From contig JBGVCH010000077.1 of NCBI GenBank assembly GCA_045226335.1, positions 1 through 48,569 on the forward strand: a DNA stretch of 48,569 bases, in the 5' to 3' direction. A model generated the notes under the pieces. The model worked only from the letters and a program-made list of their open reading frames with translations. It made no database searches and was not told the DNA's origin. A program made the translations under genes and the position numbers. Position 1 is the first letter of the stretch. Every line of letters starts with the position of its first letter. Source of the DNA: RUG11272 sp045226335 (lineage in GTDB: Bacteria; Bacillota; Clostridia; Christensenellales; Aristaeellaceae). This document shows, piece after piece, positions 15,778 through 23,224 of this stretch.

Positions 15778-16197
15778 ATGCGGAAGAGATGGATCTGCTG
15801 CCTTCTTGCCGTTGCTCTGACGGCTGTGTGTTCACCCGGCTTTGCGGAAAGCGGGGAAGGAACGGGACAGTTGCTGAGGTTTGCTGATTCACCGACGCTG
15901 AATTTGTCGAATATGGGTTCGGGTGAATGGACGATCCTGTCTCCCGAGGATGGACAAGGGATCGTGCTGATTTCACTCGACGTCTTTGTCAATTATGAAT
16001 CTGCGGAAATAACGGAACGGATATACTCATTTACCTTTATGGGCACAACGCCGGGGGTTGACTATGTCTCGCTGGGTTACATACGCGATGGGGATCTGTA
16101 TGTTTGCCTCGGTATGGACATTGTCGTTGATGATGAACTGAACGTGACCATTGACGTCGTGGATGTCTTGCTGGCGGCCTACAGAGACTATTTCTGA
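15778..16197 (+). CDS. Small secreted protein, unknown
   Basis: The 139-residue protein has a clear signal peptide (MRKRWICCLLAVALTAV core, cleavage near GFA-E at about 23). The mature part is acidic, rich in beta-strand-like segments, and has no Cys pairs or motif that I recognise. Codon use is visibly more AT-rich than the neighbours (many gat, ttt, att, aat codons), which suggests later acquisition or weak expression. GGGAGG at 15765-15770 supports the ATG at 15778. It lies between a terminator and an inverted-repeat element, so it probably forms its own unit. No function is proposed. Confidence 0.75.
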   Translation: MRKRWICCLLAVALTAVCSPGFAESGEGTGQLLRFADSPTLNLSNMGSGEWTILSPEDGQGIVLISLDVFVNYESAEITERIYSFTFMGTTPGVDYVSLGYIRDGDLYVCLGMDIVVDDELNVTIDVVDVLLAAYRDYF

Positions 16198-16210
16198 AGG
16201 TGCTTTGGAT

Positions 16211-16465
16211 GACCTCATCCGGCGCTGCGGCGCCACCTTCCCCTGAAGGGGAAGGCTGTGCTTTGTGCGACCTCATCCGGCGCTGCGGCGCCATATTCCC
16301 CTGAAGGGGAAGGCCAAAGGGGAGGTAGCTGAAGTCTTCCCTCTACAGAAAAAAGCGGCCGAAAGCCATCTGAAGTACTCCGTAAAGTGAAAACATAGCA
16401 CTGAAGAGCAACCAAAGCCTTCCCCTTCAGGGGAAGGGGGACCGCCGAAGGCGGTGGATGAGGTC
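16211..16465. repeat. MITE-like element with duplicated left arm
   Basis: Left arm 1 (16211-16256) and left arm 2 (16269-16315) are near-identical direct copies. Each has GACCTCATCC, the palindrome GGCGCTGCGGCGCC, and a TTCCCC-TGAA-GGGGAA hairpin. The right arm (16418-16465) is the inverse. Its outer ten bases are exactly GGATGAGGTC, its first hairpin has the same CCTTCCCCT...AGGGGAAGG form, but its second palindrome is ACCGCC-TTC-GGCGGT, different in sequence yet still paired. The ~100-bp centre is A-rich and has no gene. The design matches the element at 55-192. Confidence 0.75.
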
Positions 16466-16525
16466 GTCTTCGCGGATGAGCCGTCCCCGTGAACAAACCC
16501 CTGACCGACCGAAAAAGGAGCAGCC

Positions 16526-16981
16526 ATGACCGGATACATCGCGGAAATGCGGGCCCTGGTGGGGCATCGCACCATCATGCAGTGCGCCGCCAGCGTCATC
16601 TGCGTGGACACGGAGGACCGCGTCCTGCTGGGGCGCCGCACGGACAACCATCTGTGGGGGTATTCCGGCGGGGCCATGGAGATCGACGAACGGGCGGAGG
16701 ACTGTGCCCGGCGTGAGCTGCTGGAGGAGATGGGCCTGACGGCGGAGGAGCTGACGTTCTTCTGCGTCAACTCCGGGCCGGAGGCCCACTACGTCTACCC
16801 CAACGGCGACGAGGTCTCCAACGTGGAGATCGTTTACCTCTGCCGGGCCTTCCACGGGGCGCTTTGCCCGCAGGAGGAGGAAATCGAGGAATTGCGGTGG
16901 TTCAGCCGGGACGAGATCGACCTCGCGGAGATCTCCCCGCCCATCCGGCCCGTGATGCGGCGATTTCTTGAACAGAACTGA
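16526..16981 (+). CDS. NUDIX hydrolase
   Basis: The 151-residue protein has an intact Nudix box: G-x5-E-x7-RELLEEMGL starting at GAMEIDE (about 50-72). That box coordinates the metal for hydrolysis of a nucleoside diphosphate linked to another group. The N-terminal HxxIM...ASVICVD strand and the WGYSGGAMEI approach are typical of Firmicutes YtkD/ADP-ribose-type Nudix proteins, but the substrate cannot be told. AAAAAGGAG precedes the ATG. It is isolated between an inverted-repeat element and a repeat-rich intergenic region. Confidence 0.9.
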   Translation: MTGYIAEMRALVGHRTIMQCAASVICVDTEDRVLLGRRTDNHLWGYSGGAMEIDERAEDCARRELLEEMGLTAEELTFFCVNSGPEAHYVYPNGDEVSNVEIVYLCRAFHGALCPQEEEIEELRWFSRDEIDLAEISPPIRPVMRRFLEQN

Positions 16982-17043
16982 ACTTTTCAGGCAAGCCTGA
17001 CAAACCGATTTGATGCTGTATTGCTTCTAAAGCGTCGACATCT

Positions 17044-17125
17044 TACCCAAGGTGCACCCGAAGGGTCCAGGGGCGATGGTCAAGCCCCTGGCCATGGCCG
17101 CAGACGCGGAACTCTATGTTGAACC
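17044..17125 (+). repeat. Three-hairpin dispersed repeat, copy B (degenerate)
   Basis: GGTGCACC is followed by the CCAGGGGC...GCCCCTGG stem with loop GATGGTCAA. The stem is one base pair longer than in other copies because both arms gained a base. The third hairpin is broken. It lies in the 636-bp gene-free stretch 16982-17617, which otherwise holds copies C and D and a palindrome pair. Confidence 0.65.
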
Positions 17126-17179
17126 GTGCATGGTTTGGATGAGAAACAGTATGAGAATGGCATGAGAACTGATACTTTT

Positions 17180-17311
17180 CTCAAGTAAGCCTTACAAATC
17201 AAGTAAAGGTATGCGCCCGAAGGTCCAGGGCGATCGGAAAGCCCTGGTCGTGGCCCGCAGGCCACGAAATTCTCTTGTTTCACTTAGCATCCTTAACTGA
17301 GATTAGTATGA
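17180..17311 (+). repeat. Three-hairpin dispersed repeat, copy C
   Basis: GGTATGCGCC, then CCAGGGC...GCCCTGG with loop GATCGGAAA, then CGTGGCC-CGCA-GGCCACG. It shares long flanks with copy D (CAAGTAAGCC on the left, AGCATCCT and GAGAT-AGTATGA on the right). Confidence 0.85.
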
Positions 17312-17340
17312 GAAGGGGAACTTGTCCTGACGGCGAGGCT

Positions 17341-17405
17341 CTGCTTTTCGTGCCCGAAAAGCAGCAAAAGGGCCTGGGGGACACGTTGCGACGTGTGTCC
17401 CCCAG
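17341..17405. repeat. Two perfect palindromes between repeat copies C and D
   Basis: CTGCTTTTCG (17341-17350) pairs with CGAAAAGCAG (17355-17364). CTGGGGGACAC (17374-17384) pairs with GTGTCCCCCAG (17395-17405). Both stems are perfect (10 and 11 bp). They occupy the segment between the two near-identical direct repeats C and D. No reading frame with coding character covers them. Confidence 0.75.
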
Positions 17406-17455
17406 ACCCCCCGCACACGCTTTGGGGTTCCCGGTCAGAGGTCTTTGATCCTTTT

Positions 17456-17588
17456 TTCAAGTAAGCCATACAAATCAAGTAAGGGTATGCACCCGAAGAT
17501 CCAGGGCGATCGTAAAGCCCTGGTCGTGGCCCGCAGGCCACGAAATCCCCTTGTTTCATTTGGCATCCTAAACAGAGATCAGTATGAT
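17456..17588 (+). repeat. Three-hairpin dispersed repeat, copy D
   Basis: GGGT-ATGC-ACCC (17483-17494), CCAGGGC (17501-17507) with GCCCTGG (17517-17523), and CGTGGCC (17525-17531) with GGCCACG (17536-17542). It ends 30 bp from the stop of the minus-strand arabinofuranosidase gene, so it is reversed relative to that gene. Confidence 0.85.
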
Positions 17589-17617
17589 CTTTTTTCTGAG
17601 CACCGAGGCCGATGCCG

Positions 17618-19222
17618 TCAACGCTTTTCAAAGCGGAACACATTCCACGACGCCGGGGCCAGCGCGGCGGTGAGGATCCCCTTCTCACAGCGCGTCCCGG
17701 CGTTTTCGCGCGGCGCGATGACGTCGGGGTGCTCGAAGCTGTTGTGATCCTCTGGTTTCTCCGCGTACAGCTCGGTGTGCCCGGCGAAGGTCCAGCCCTC
17801 GAAGCCCCGGACATCCAGCTGCAGTTCCTGGCCCTCCGTTAGGCAGGCGTTGAGGACAAACACCGTCAGTCTGCCCTGTTCCTCGTCCAGGGCCGCGGCG
17901 GCCTGGATGGTCTCGACGCCCTCAAAGCCCGCGTACTGGTTCATGTCGTCGATGACATAGCCCGGCACGTCGTAGCGGTCGCAGGCGACGTGAACCCTCA
18001 TGGAGGTGCCCGTGGCCAGGCGGATCAGCTGGGTGAAGGGATAGTAGGACGCGCCTTTCCAGACGTGCTCCCGGTCCGTGCGGCACAGGTCCCCCAGGCC
18101 GCCGGTGGCGCAGCCGATCCTGATCCGGTCCGCGTGGCGCAGCAGGGTCAGCATGGTGCCGGCGTTGGCCAGGGTCACCAGCATCTCCGAGGCGGAGGAG
18201 GGCATCCGGCGGGTGGACCAGTCGTCCGGGTCGTGGCGCACGTACTGCCGGTCCGGGTTGAAGTCCACGAAGCCCAGGGCGGGCTGCCGGCCGCCGCGGC
18301 CGGGGTGGAACTCGCCCCGGGGTCGGGGGAAGCTGGCGTACTCGTCAAAGGACAGCATCATGGTCTTCTTCACCCGCAGCCGGGTGCGGAGGTAGTCGCA
18401 CAGGGCGATCTCCGTGCGGATGTAGTCCTCGAAGGCCTGATAGCCCGCCAGCAGGGCCTCGGGCATGTCCGGCGGGGCGGAGTGGTAGTGGTGGAGGGAG
18501 ATGTAATCGACGGTCTCGTAGCACTCCTCCAGGGCTGTCCGGTCCCACTCGGGGTAGTGGTTCAGGAAGGGGGAGGAGGAGACGCAGGCCACGGTCTCGA
18601 TGGTGGGATCCACCCACTTCATGGCCTTGGAGGTCTCGTGGGCCAGGATGCCGTAGTCCCGGGGCCTGCGCTCATAGGAAGCGATCTGCCAGGGGCCGTC
18701 CATCTCGTTGCCCAGACACCAGGTCTTCACGCCGTAAGGGGCCGGGTGACCGTTCTTCTTCCGCAGATCGGCCCAGTAACTGCCGCCGGGAAAGTTGGTG
18801 TACTCCACGCAGTCCGCCGCGTCCTGCAGCGTCCCGGTGCCCAGGTTGACGGTGTAGACGGGCTCGGCCCCGGCCTTCTCCGCCCACTGCAGGTATTCGT
18901 CGTGGCCCACGTCGTTGGGGATGAACTGCCGCCAGGCCATGTCCAGGTGGGGCTTGCGCTCCGCCATGGGGCCCACGGAGTCCTTCCACTGCCAGCCGGA
19001 GACGAAATTCCCGCCGGGGAGCCGCACGCAGGGCAGTCCCGCTTCTTTGAGGGCGGTGTAAAAGTCCCGGCGCAGGCCCTGCTCATCCGCCGCGGGGTGC
19101 TTCGGGTTGTACATGCTGCCGTTCACCATGGAGCCGATGGGCTCCAGAAAGGCGCCGAACAGTCTGGGGGAGATGCTCCCGATCCGGTCGTCCGGGTACA
19201 GCGAAATGCGGGCTTTCTTCAT
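17618..19222 (-). CDS. Alpha-L-arabinofuranosidase, GH51
   Basis: The 534-residue protein lacks a signal peptide and is therefore cytoplasmic. It removes arabinose from arabino-oligosaccharides of hemicellulose or pectin. The GH51 start RIGSISPRLFGAFLEPIG is present. The acid/base Glu is E173 in CLGNEMDG and the nucleophile is E294 in SFDEYAS. RLPGGNFVSGWQWKDSVGP (about 67-84) and HHYHS (244-248) are family markers. The C-terminal beta domain runs to the end. I chose the ATG at 19222 because GGGAGG lies 12 nt upstream. No arabinose transporter or araBAD neighbours are present. Confidence 0.95.
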   Translation of the reverse strand: MKKARISLYPDDRIGSISPRLFGAFLEPIGSMVNGSMYNPKHPAADEQGLRRDFYTALKEAGLPCVRLPGGNFVSGWQWKDSVGPMAERKPHLDMAWRQFIPNDVGHDEYLQWAEKAGAEPVYTVNLGTGTLQDAADCVEYTNFPGGSYWADLRKKNGHPAPYGVKTWCLGNEMDGPWQIASYERRPRDYGILAHETSKAMKWVDPTIETVACVSSSPFLNHYPEWDRTALEECYETVDYISLHHYHSAPPDMPEALLAGYQAFEDYIRTEIALCDYLRTRLRVKKTMMLSFDEYASFPRPRGEFHPGRGGRQPALGFVDFNPDRQYVRHDPDDWSTRRMPSSASEMLVTLANAGTMLTLLRHADRIRIGCATGGLGDLCRTDREHVWKGASYYPFTQLIRLATGTSMRVHVACDRYDVPGYVIDDMNQYAGFEGVETIQAAAALDEEQGRLTVFVLNACLTEGQELQLDVRGFEGWTFAGHTELYAEKPEDHNSFEHPDVIAPRENAGTRCEKGILTAALAPASWNVFRFEKR

Positions 19223-19261
19223 GTTCTTCCTCCCTTTTCGTTTCACACGAATCCATTTAGG

Positions 19262-19363
19262 GATTACAAGTCATGTAAGGGTATGTACCCGAAGGTCCAG
19301 GGCGATCGGAAAGCCCTGGCCGCGCCCGCAGGCGCGGAACTCCTCTTATGCTCTTCTCATTCT
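19262..19363 (+). repeat. Three-hairpin dispersed repeat, copy E
   Basis: GGGTATGTACCC, CCAGGGC...GCCCTGG with loop GATCGGAAA, and CCGCGCC-CGCA-GGCGCGG. It lies between the arabinofuranosidase start and the end of the MATE gene, 30 bp past the latter's stop and reversed relative to it. Confidence 0.85.
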
Positions 19364-19393
19364 CAAACAAGAACAGTGTCAAGTACGGTTTCA

Positions 19394-20728
19394 TTAGGCC
19401 AGGCCGGTCTCCTGCGGACCGGTCTGCGTGATGAAGATCGCCAGCAGGGCGCTGAGGACGTCCGCCGCGAACTGGGACGCCAGGATGCCCTCATAGCCGA
19501 AGATCCGGGCGGCCGCCAGCAGCACGACGGCGAAGACGACGCCCTGGCGGCTCAGGGACAGGATCAGCGCCGGCAGCGCTTTGCCGGTGGCCTGGCTCAG
19601 GCAGGTCATCAGCATCACCACGCCGCCGAAGACGCTGCCTCCCACCTGCCAGCGCAGCATGGGCGCGCCGATCCGGACCAGGCCGGCGTCCGGGGTCACC
19701 AGGCGCAGCAGCGGCTCCGCCAGGAGGAAGACGCCGAAGGACATCGCCAGGGACAGGACGCCCAGGAACAGCAGGCAGAACCGCAGCAGCGCCCGGATAT
19801 CCTTCCGCCGGCCGGCGCCGGCCAGGAAGCCGAAGAGGGGCACGCCGCCGAAGGAGAAGCCCACCAGGATCATCTGAACGATCATGTTGACCTTCAGCAC
19901 GATGCCCATGGCGGCGATCCGGTCGTCCCCGTAGGGCCGCAGCTGCTGGTTCAGCAGGATGGTGCAGATGCTGGTGGCGATGTTGGTGATGGCGGCGGTG
20001 ATGCCGATGAGCAGGATGTCCTTCAGGAAGGCCGGCGAGACGGAGAAGGTCGGCCGGACGGACAGGATCCGGCTGAACCGGACTGCCACATACAGCAGGA
20101 AGCCGTCGCTGCAGGCGTAGCCGATGACCGTGGCCAGCGCGGCGCCCCGGGCGCCCATGATGGGGATCATCAGCGGGTCCAGGATGATGTTCACCACGGC
20201 GCCGATCACCGTGCCGGCCATGGAGACGGCGGACTTCCCCTCGCAGCGCAGCAGGTTCATATGGATGAAGTTCACCACGATGAGGGGGGAGCCCGCCAGC
20301 AGCACGGTGGCGTAATCCCGGGCGTGAGGGAGGGAATCGCTGCTGGCCCCCAGCAGGGACAGGAAGGGATCCCGCAGCGCCAGCAGCAGCGCGCCGACCG
20401 CGGCCCCCGTCGCCAGCGCGATCCAGAAGCAGAAGGCACTGACTCGCCGGGCATCCTTCGTCCGCTCCTGGCCCAGCAGCCGGGACAGCAGGGAGCTGCC
20501 GCCCTGGCCGAAGATGTTGCCGAAGGCCATGAGGATCATGAAGATGGGCGCACAGACCGACACTCCGGCCATGAGCGGGGTGTTTTCCGTCTGGGAGACG
20601 AAATAGGCGTCCGCCAGGCTGTAGACGATGGTGACGATGGAGCCCATCACCACCGGCAGGGCCAGGTGAAAGTAGGCCGGGATCAGCTTGCCGTCGCCGA
20701 GTGGATTCTTCGAGCGGGTTTCGGTCAT
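19394..20728 (-). CDS. MATE family efflux transporter
   Basis: The 444-residue inner-membrane protein has about twelve hydrophobic segments in two six-helix halves. The N-terminal LALPVVMGSIVTIVYSLADAYFVSQ and the middle FGQGGSSLLSRLLGQ are MATE markers. Such pumps exchange Na+ or H+ for cationic drugs or flavin-like compounds; the substrate here is unknown. It starts with ATG at 20728 and lies 37 bp after the ferredoxin-like gene, so it may be the last gene of the 23026-19394 unit. Confidence 0.92.
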   Translation of the reverse strand: MTETRSKNPLGDGKLIPAYFHLALPVVMGSIVTIVYSLADAYFVSQTENTPLMAGVSVCAPIFMILMAFGNIFGQGGSSLLSRLLGQERTKDARRVSAFCFWIALATGAAVGALLLALRDPFLSLLGASSDSLPHARDYATVLLAGSPLIVVNFIHMNLLRCEGKSAVSMAGTVIGAVVNIILDPLMIPIMGARGAALATVIGYACSDGFLLYVAVRFSRILSVRPTFSVSPAFLKDILLIGITAAITNIATSICTILLNQQLRPYGDDRIAAMGIVLKVNMIVQMILVGFSFGGVPLFGFLAGAGRRKDIRALLRFCLLFLGVLSLAMSFGVFLLAEPLLRLVTPDAGLVRIGAPMLRWQVGGSVFGGVVMLMTCLSQATGKALPALILSLSRQGVVFAVVLLAAARIFGYEGILASQFAADVLSALLAIFITQTGPQETGLA

Positions 20729-20765
20729 GGGTGAAGGTGCCTCTTTTCTTCGGTGGGATGCGGCC

Positions 20766-21419
20766 TCAGCGTCCGATGGGGCAGACGGCCATGCACAGCC
20801 CGCAGGCGCTCTTCCGGCCCAGCTTCGGGATCCAGGCGCTGCGCATGCGGTTGCACCGGTGGTAGTCGATGATGTCGGACCGGTCCATGCCGACGGTCCA
20901 TTGACGGTTCTTCAGGGCTTCGCAGGGGCAGATGTCGACGCAGGCGGTGCAGCCGTCGGGGCACTCGCTCTTCAAGAAGGGCTCCCCATAGCGGAAGACC
21001 GCGCCGATCAGCATGGCAGACAGCCGGACCCTGGGCCCGTACCGCCGGGTGACGATCACGTCGTTCTTGCCGAACCACCCCAGCCCCGCCCGGGCCGCGG
21101 CGGTCTTGAAGGAGAAGGGCGCCAGCAGTTCGATCTCGTCCCGCTGGGCCACCGGCAGGATCCAGTACGGGATGCCGCGGTCCGTGAGGATGGCCTCGAT
21201 CCGGGGCAGGACCGCCTCGATCCCGGCTTTCGCGGCCCGGATCCCGGCGTCGAAGCGCGGCTCGGTGTATTCCTCCGGCGTGAGCTGCTCCCCGTAGGGG
21301 ACGGCCATCACCAGGGCCGTGGGGTATTCCGCCGCGTACGGGCTCCAGGCGGTGTCCGAAAAACCGTACAGAATGTCCGGGTATGCCGCCATCAGCGCCC
21401 GGATGGCTTCCTCCGCCAT
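20766..21419 (-). CDS. 4Fe-4S double-cluster protein, epoxyqueuosine reductase-like
   Basis: The 217-residue protein has a QueG-like N-terminal part and two C-terminal [4Fe-4S] motifs, CPDGCTACVDICPCEAL (about 153-168) and CGLCMAVCP (about 206-214). QueG is about 350-380 residues, so this is a short relative lacking the cobalamin-binding portion. Such short forms are common in Clostridia and have no proven role. The frame is open far upstream, but GGGAGGTGAG just before the ATG at 21419 decides the start. ATG at 21437, overlapping the upstream stop as ATGA, is an alternative. Confidence 0.8.
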   Translation of the reverse strand: MAEEAIRALMAAYPDILYGFSDTAWSPYAAEYPTALVMAVPYGEQLTPEEYTEPRFDAGIRAAKAGIEAVLPRIEAILTDRGIPYWILPVAQRDEIELLAPFSFKTAAARAGLGWFGKNDVIVTRRYGPRVRLSAMLIGAVFRYGEPFLKSECPDGCTACVDICPCEALKNRQWTVGMDRSDIIDYHRCNRMRSAWIPKLGRKSACGLCMAVCPIGR

Positions 21420-21433
21420 GCGCTCACCTCCCG

Positions 21434-22228
21434 TCATGTGTACAGTTCGCCCATGTAGTACTGCTCCTGGAAGGCGATGGCCGCCAGGATCTCTTCCTTG
21501 GGGAGCGGCCGCCCGTCCGGGGTGACGATCCACTTGTCCTCCAGGTCGTTGAGCCGATGCAGCACGCCGATCACCCTGCCGGAGAAGGTCTCCAGGGGCT
21601 CGTCCGGCCCGAGGATGTACACGTCCTGGGGCTCGCCGTCCCCGCCGATGACGCCGTCCACACAGCCGTAATTGACGGGATAGATCAGGGACGGCTCCTC
21701 CGGGTGGGCGCTGCCCAGGGGGCGGTCCACGGTGCCGCGGACTTCCCGGCCCAGGATCTTGCCGTAGTCCATCTGCCGCACATGCAGCCGGTAGATCCGG
21801 CTCTCCCCGCCGCGGCTGTCCTTCATGGTCTTCCAGAAGACGCAGCCGTACTTCTCGTACAGCCCCGTCTCGCCGGTGGAGATGTACACGCAGGGATAGC
21901 CGTCCTCCTTGGCCAGAGCGTGGACCCGCTCCAGCAGCTTCCCCATGCGGCGCTTTCCCCGCTGCAGCGGGAACGTGTACACGAAGCCCGCCCAGGGGGT
22001 CAGCTCCGGCGCGGGGATGTCGTCCCGCCGCGCGTAGGTGCAGAAAGCCAGCAGCTGCCCGTTCTCCGTCAGCATCAGCAGCCGGCTGCCGTCGCCCAGT
22101 TCCCGGAAGAAGCGGTCTTCCCGCAGGAGCCGCGCCAGGTACTGCCCGGCGCGCCAGTCGCTGGTCTCGATCTGCCGCAGCCAGAAATCCGGGTTCGCCG
22201 TCCGGTGGTATTCCTGAATCATCATCAT
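21434..22228 (-). CDS. GNAT acetyltransferase fused to pyrophosphatase-like domain
   Basis: The 264-residue protein has two domains. Residues 1-150 look like a GNAT N-acetyltransferase, with a RGKRRMGKLLERVHALAKEDG acetyl-CoA loop (about 90-110) and GLYEKYGC (about 121-128). From about 157 it resembles a small family I inorganic pyrophosphatase found in Firmicutes: VDRPLGS, YPVNYGCVDG, GDGEPQDVYILG (metal-binding acidic residues kept), then HRLNDLEDKW and FQEQYYMGELY. The two halves are in one frame without a break. Pulling acetyl transfer by pyrophosphate removal is not obvious chemistry, so the second domain may have another substrate. It lies 15 bp after the APH gene. Confidence 0.8.
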   Translation of the reverse strand: MMMIQEYHRTANPDFWLRQIETSDWRAGQYLARLLREDRFFRELGDGSRLLMLTENGQLLAFCTYARRDDIPAPELTPWAGFVYTFPLQRGKRRMGKLLERVHALAKEDGYPCVYISTGETGLYEKYGCVFWKTMKDSRGGESRIYRLHVRQMDYGKILGREVRGTVDRPLGSAHPEEPSLIYPVNYGCVDGVIGGDGEPQDVYILGPDEPLETFSGRVIGVLHRLNDLEDKWIVTPDGRPLPKEEILAAIAFQEQYYMGELYT

Positions 22229-22243
22229 GCCAGCCCCGTTTCG

Positions 22244-23026
22244 TCAGAAGAGCTCGTCCAGCAGGAGGTAGTAGCGCAGTTTCTCCGGGTCTTTCGGGAC
22301 GCCGGCGGCCCGGAACAGGTCGTCCGGGTCGATGTCCGGATAGACGGCGCCGTAGTGGCCGTCGCTGTTGTGCTTCAGGCTCCGCCAGCCCAGGGAGAGG
22401 TCCCGCCAGGGATCCGCCAGGCCGCAGCCCCCCAGGTCGATCATGCCGGACAGGCCTTTTCCGTCGGTGAACAGGTTGGGCAGACAGTAATCCCCGTGGG
22501 TCACGACGCGGGCCTCCTCCGGGGCGTTCCTCCGCAGCCAGTCCAGCAGGGCTTCGGGATCCGCGAAGCCGCCGGGGCCGAAGGTCTCGGGCTCGCAGTC
22601 GTCCGGCGAGTACCGCCCCTCCCGGATGGCGCGCTCGGCGATGTCCAGCTCCTCCTGACAACTGTAGGTGAAGGGACAGCCGGCGGTGTCGGCGGCCCAG
22701 AGCCGGTGCAGCCCCTCCGCCAGGCAGTCCAGCAGCAGGGAAGGCTTTGCCATGATCTCCGGCCTGCAGAGCATTGTGCCCCGGATCCGCGTCATCAGCA
22801 GCCAGTCCCGGCCGTCCTCCACCACATGGGCTGCCACCCGCGGCGCCGGGAGACGGCCCCCGATCCACTGCAGCACCCGGGTGTCCAGGGTGTCCCAGCC
22901 GCCCACCGGCCGGATCTTCAGCACGTAATCCTTAAAGAGACAGACCTGGGCGCCGGACTTGCCGATGTCGTCCGACTGATAGGGCAGCTGCCCCACGATC
23001 GCCGCGATGGCGGACGGGTATTCCAT
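22244..23026 (-). CDS. Aminoglycoside 3'-phosphotransferase family kinase
   Basis: The 260-residue APH-fold kinase has VLKIRP with the ATP-binding Lys (about 37), the catalytic loop THGDYCLPN (H177, D179, N184) and the metal-binding IDLGG (D197). Length and the THGDxCLPN, GxGLADPWRDL blocks are like APH(3') enzymes that phosphorylate kanamycin and neomycin. Chromosomal relatives may have other substrates. ATG at 23026 with AGGAGGG upstream. It is the first gene of a minus-strand unit that includes the GNAT fusion and a ferredoxin-like protein, and it has its own promoter. Confidence 0.88.
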   Translation of the reverse strand: MEYPSAIAAIVGQLPYQSDDIGKSGAQVCLFKDYVLKIRPVGGWDTLDTRVLQWIGGRLPAPRVAAHVVEDGRDWLLMTRIRGTMLCRPEIMAKPSLLLDCLAEGLHRLWAADTAGCPFTYSCQEELDIAERAIREGRYSPDDCEPETFGPGGFADPEALLDWLRRNAPEEARVVTHGDYCLPNLFTDGKGLSGMIDLGGCGLADPWRDLSLGWRSLKHNSDGHYGAVYPDIDPDDLFRAAGVPKDPEKLRYYLLLDELF

Positions 23027-23060
23027 GCGTGGTCCCTCCTTCCGCTGGTTATCTGCGCCT

Positions 23061-23089
23061 ATTATACCCTTTCCCGCGCCGGAAAGCAA
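23061..23089 (-). promoter_or_regulatory. Promoter of the APH operon
   Basis: Minus-strand TTGCTT (23089-23084), 17 bp, TATAAT (23066-23061). It is back to back with the tldD promoter. Confidence 0.8.
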
Positions 23090-23111
23090 GATTCCGCCGT
23101 CGCACAACGCC

Positions 23112-23140
23112 TTGACAGCGGCCGCGGGAGGCCCTATAAT
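23112..23140 (+). promoter_or_regulatory. Consensus promoter of the tldD-tldE unit
   Basis: TTGACA (23112-23117), 17 bp, TATAAT (23135-23140): a perfect sigma-A consensus. The leader to tldD is about 80 nt. Confidence 0.88.
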
Positions 23141-23224
23141 GACAGAAGCTGTGAACAGACAGGATGGACGGCGCGCGGGTGGCGACACGGACGGGCCGCA
23201 TCCGGGACAGGAGGAACAAACCTT

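Noticed and set aside
13779..15992. Minus-strand frame of 737 codons opposite GH13
   Set aside because: It spans a terminator, a promoter and parts of unrelated genes; a shadow of GC-rich third positions.
17044..17588. CRISPR array from the regularly repeated segments
   Set aside because: Copies are ~110-130 bp, unevenly spaced, occur elsewhere on both strands and lack cas genes.
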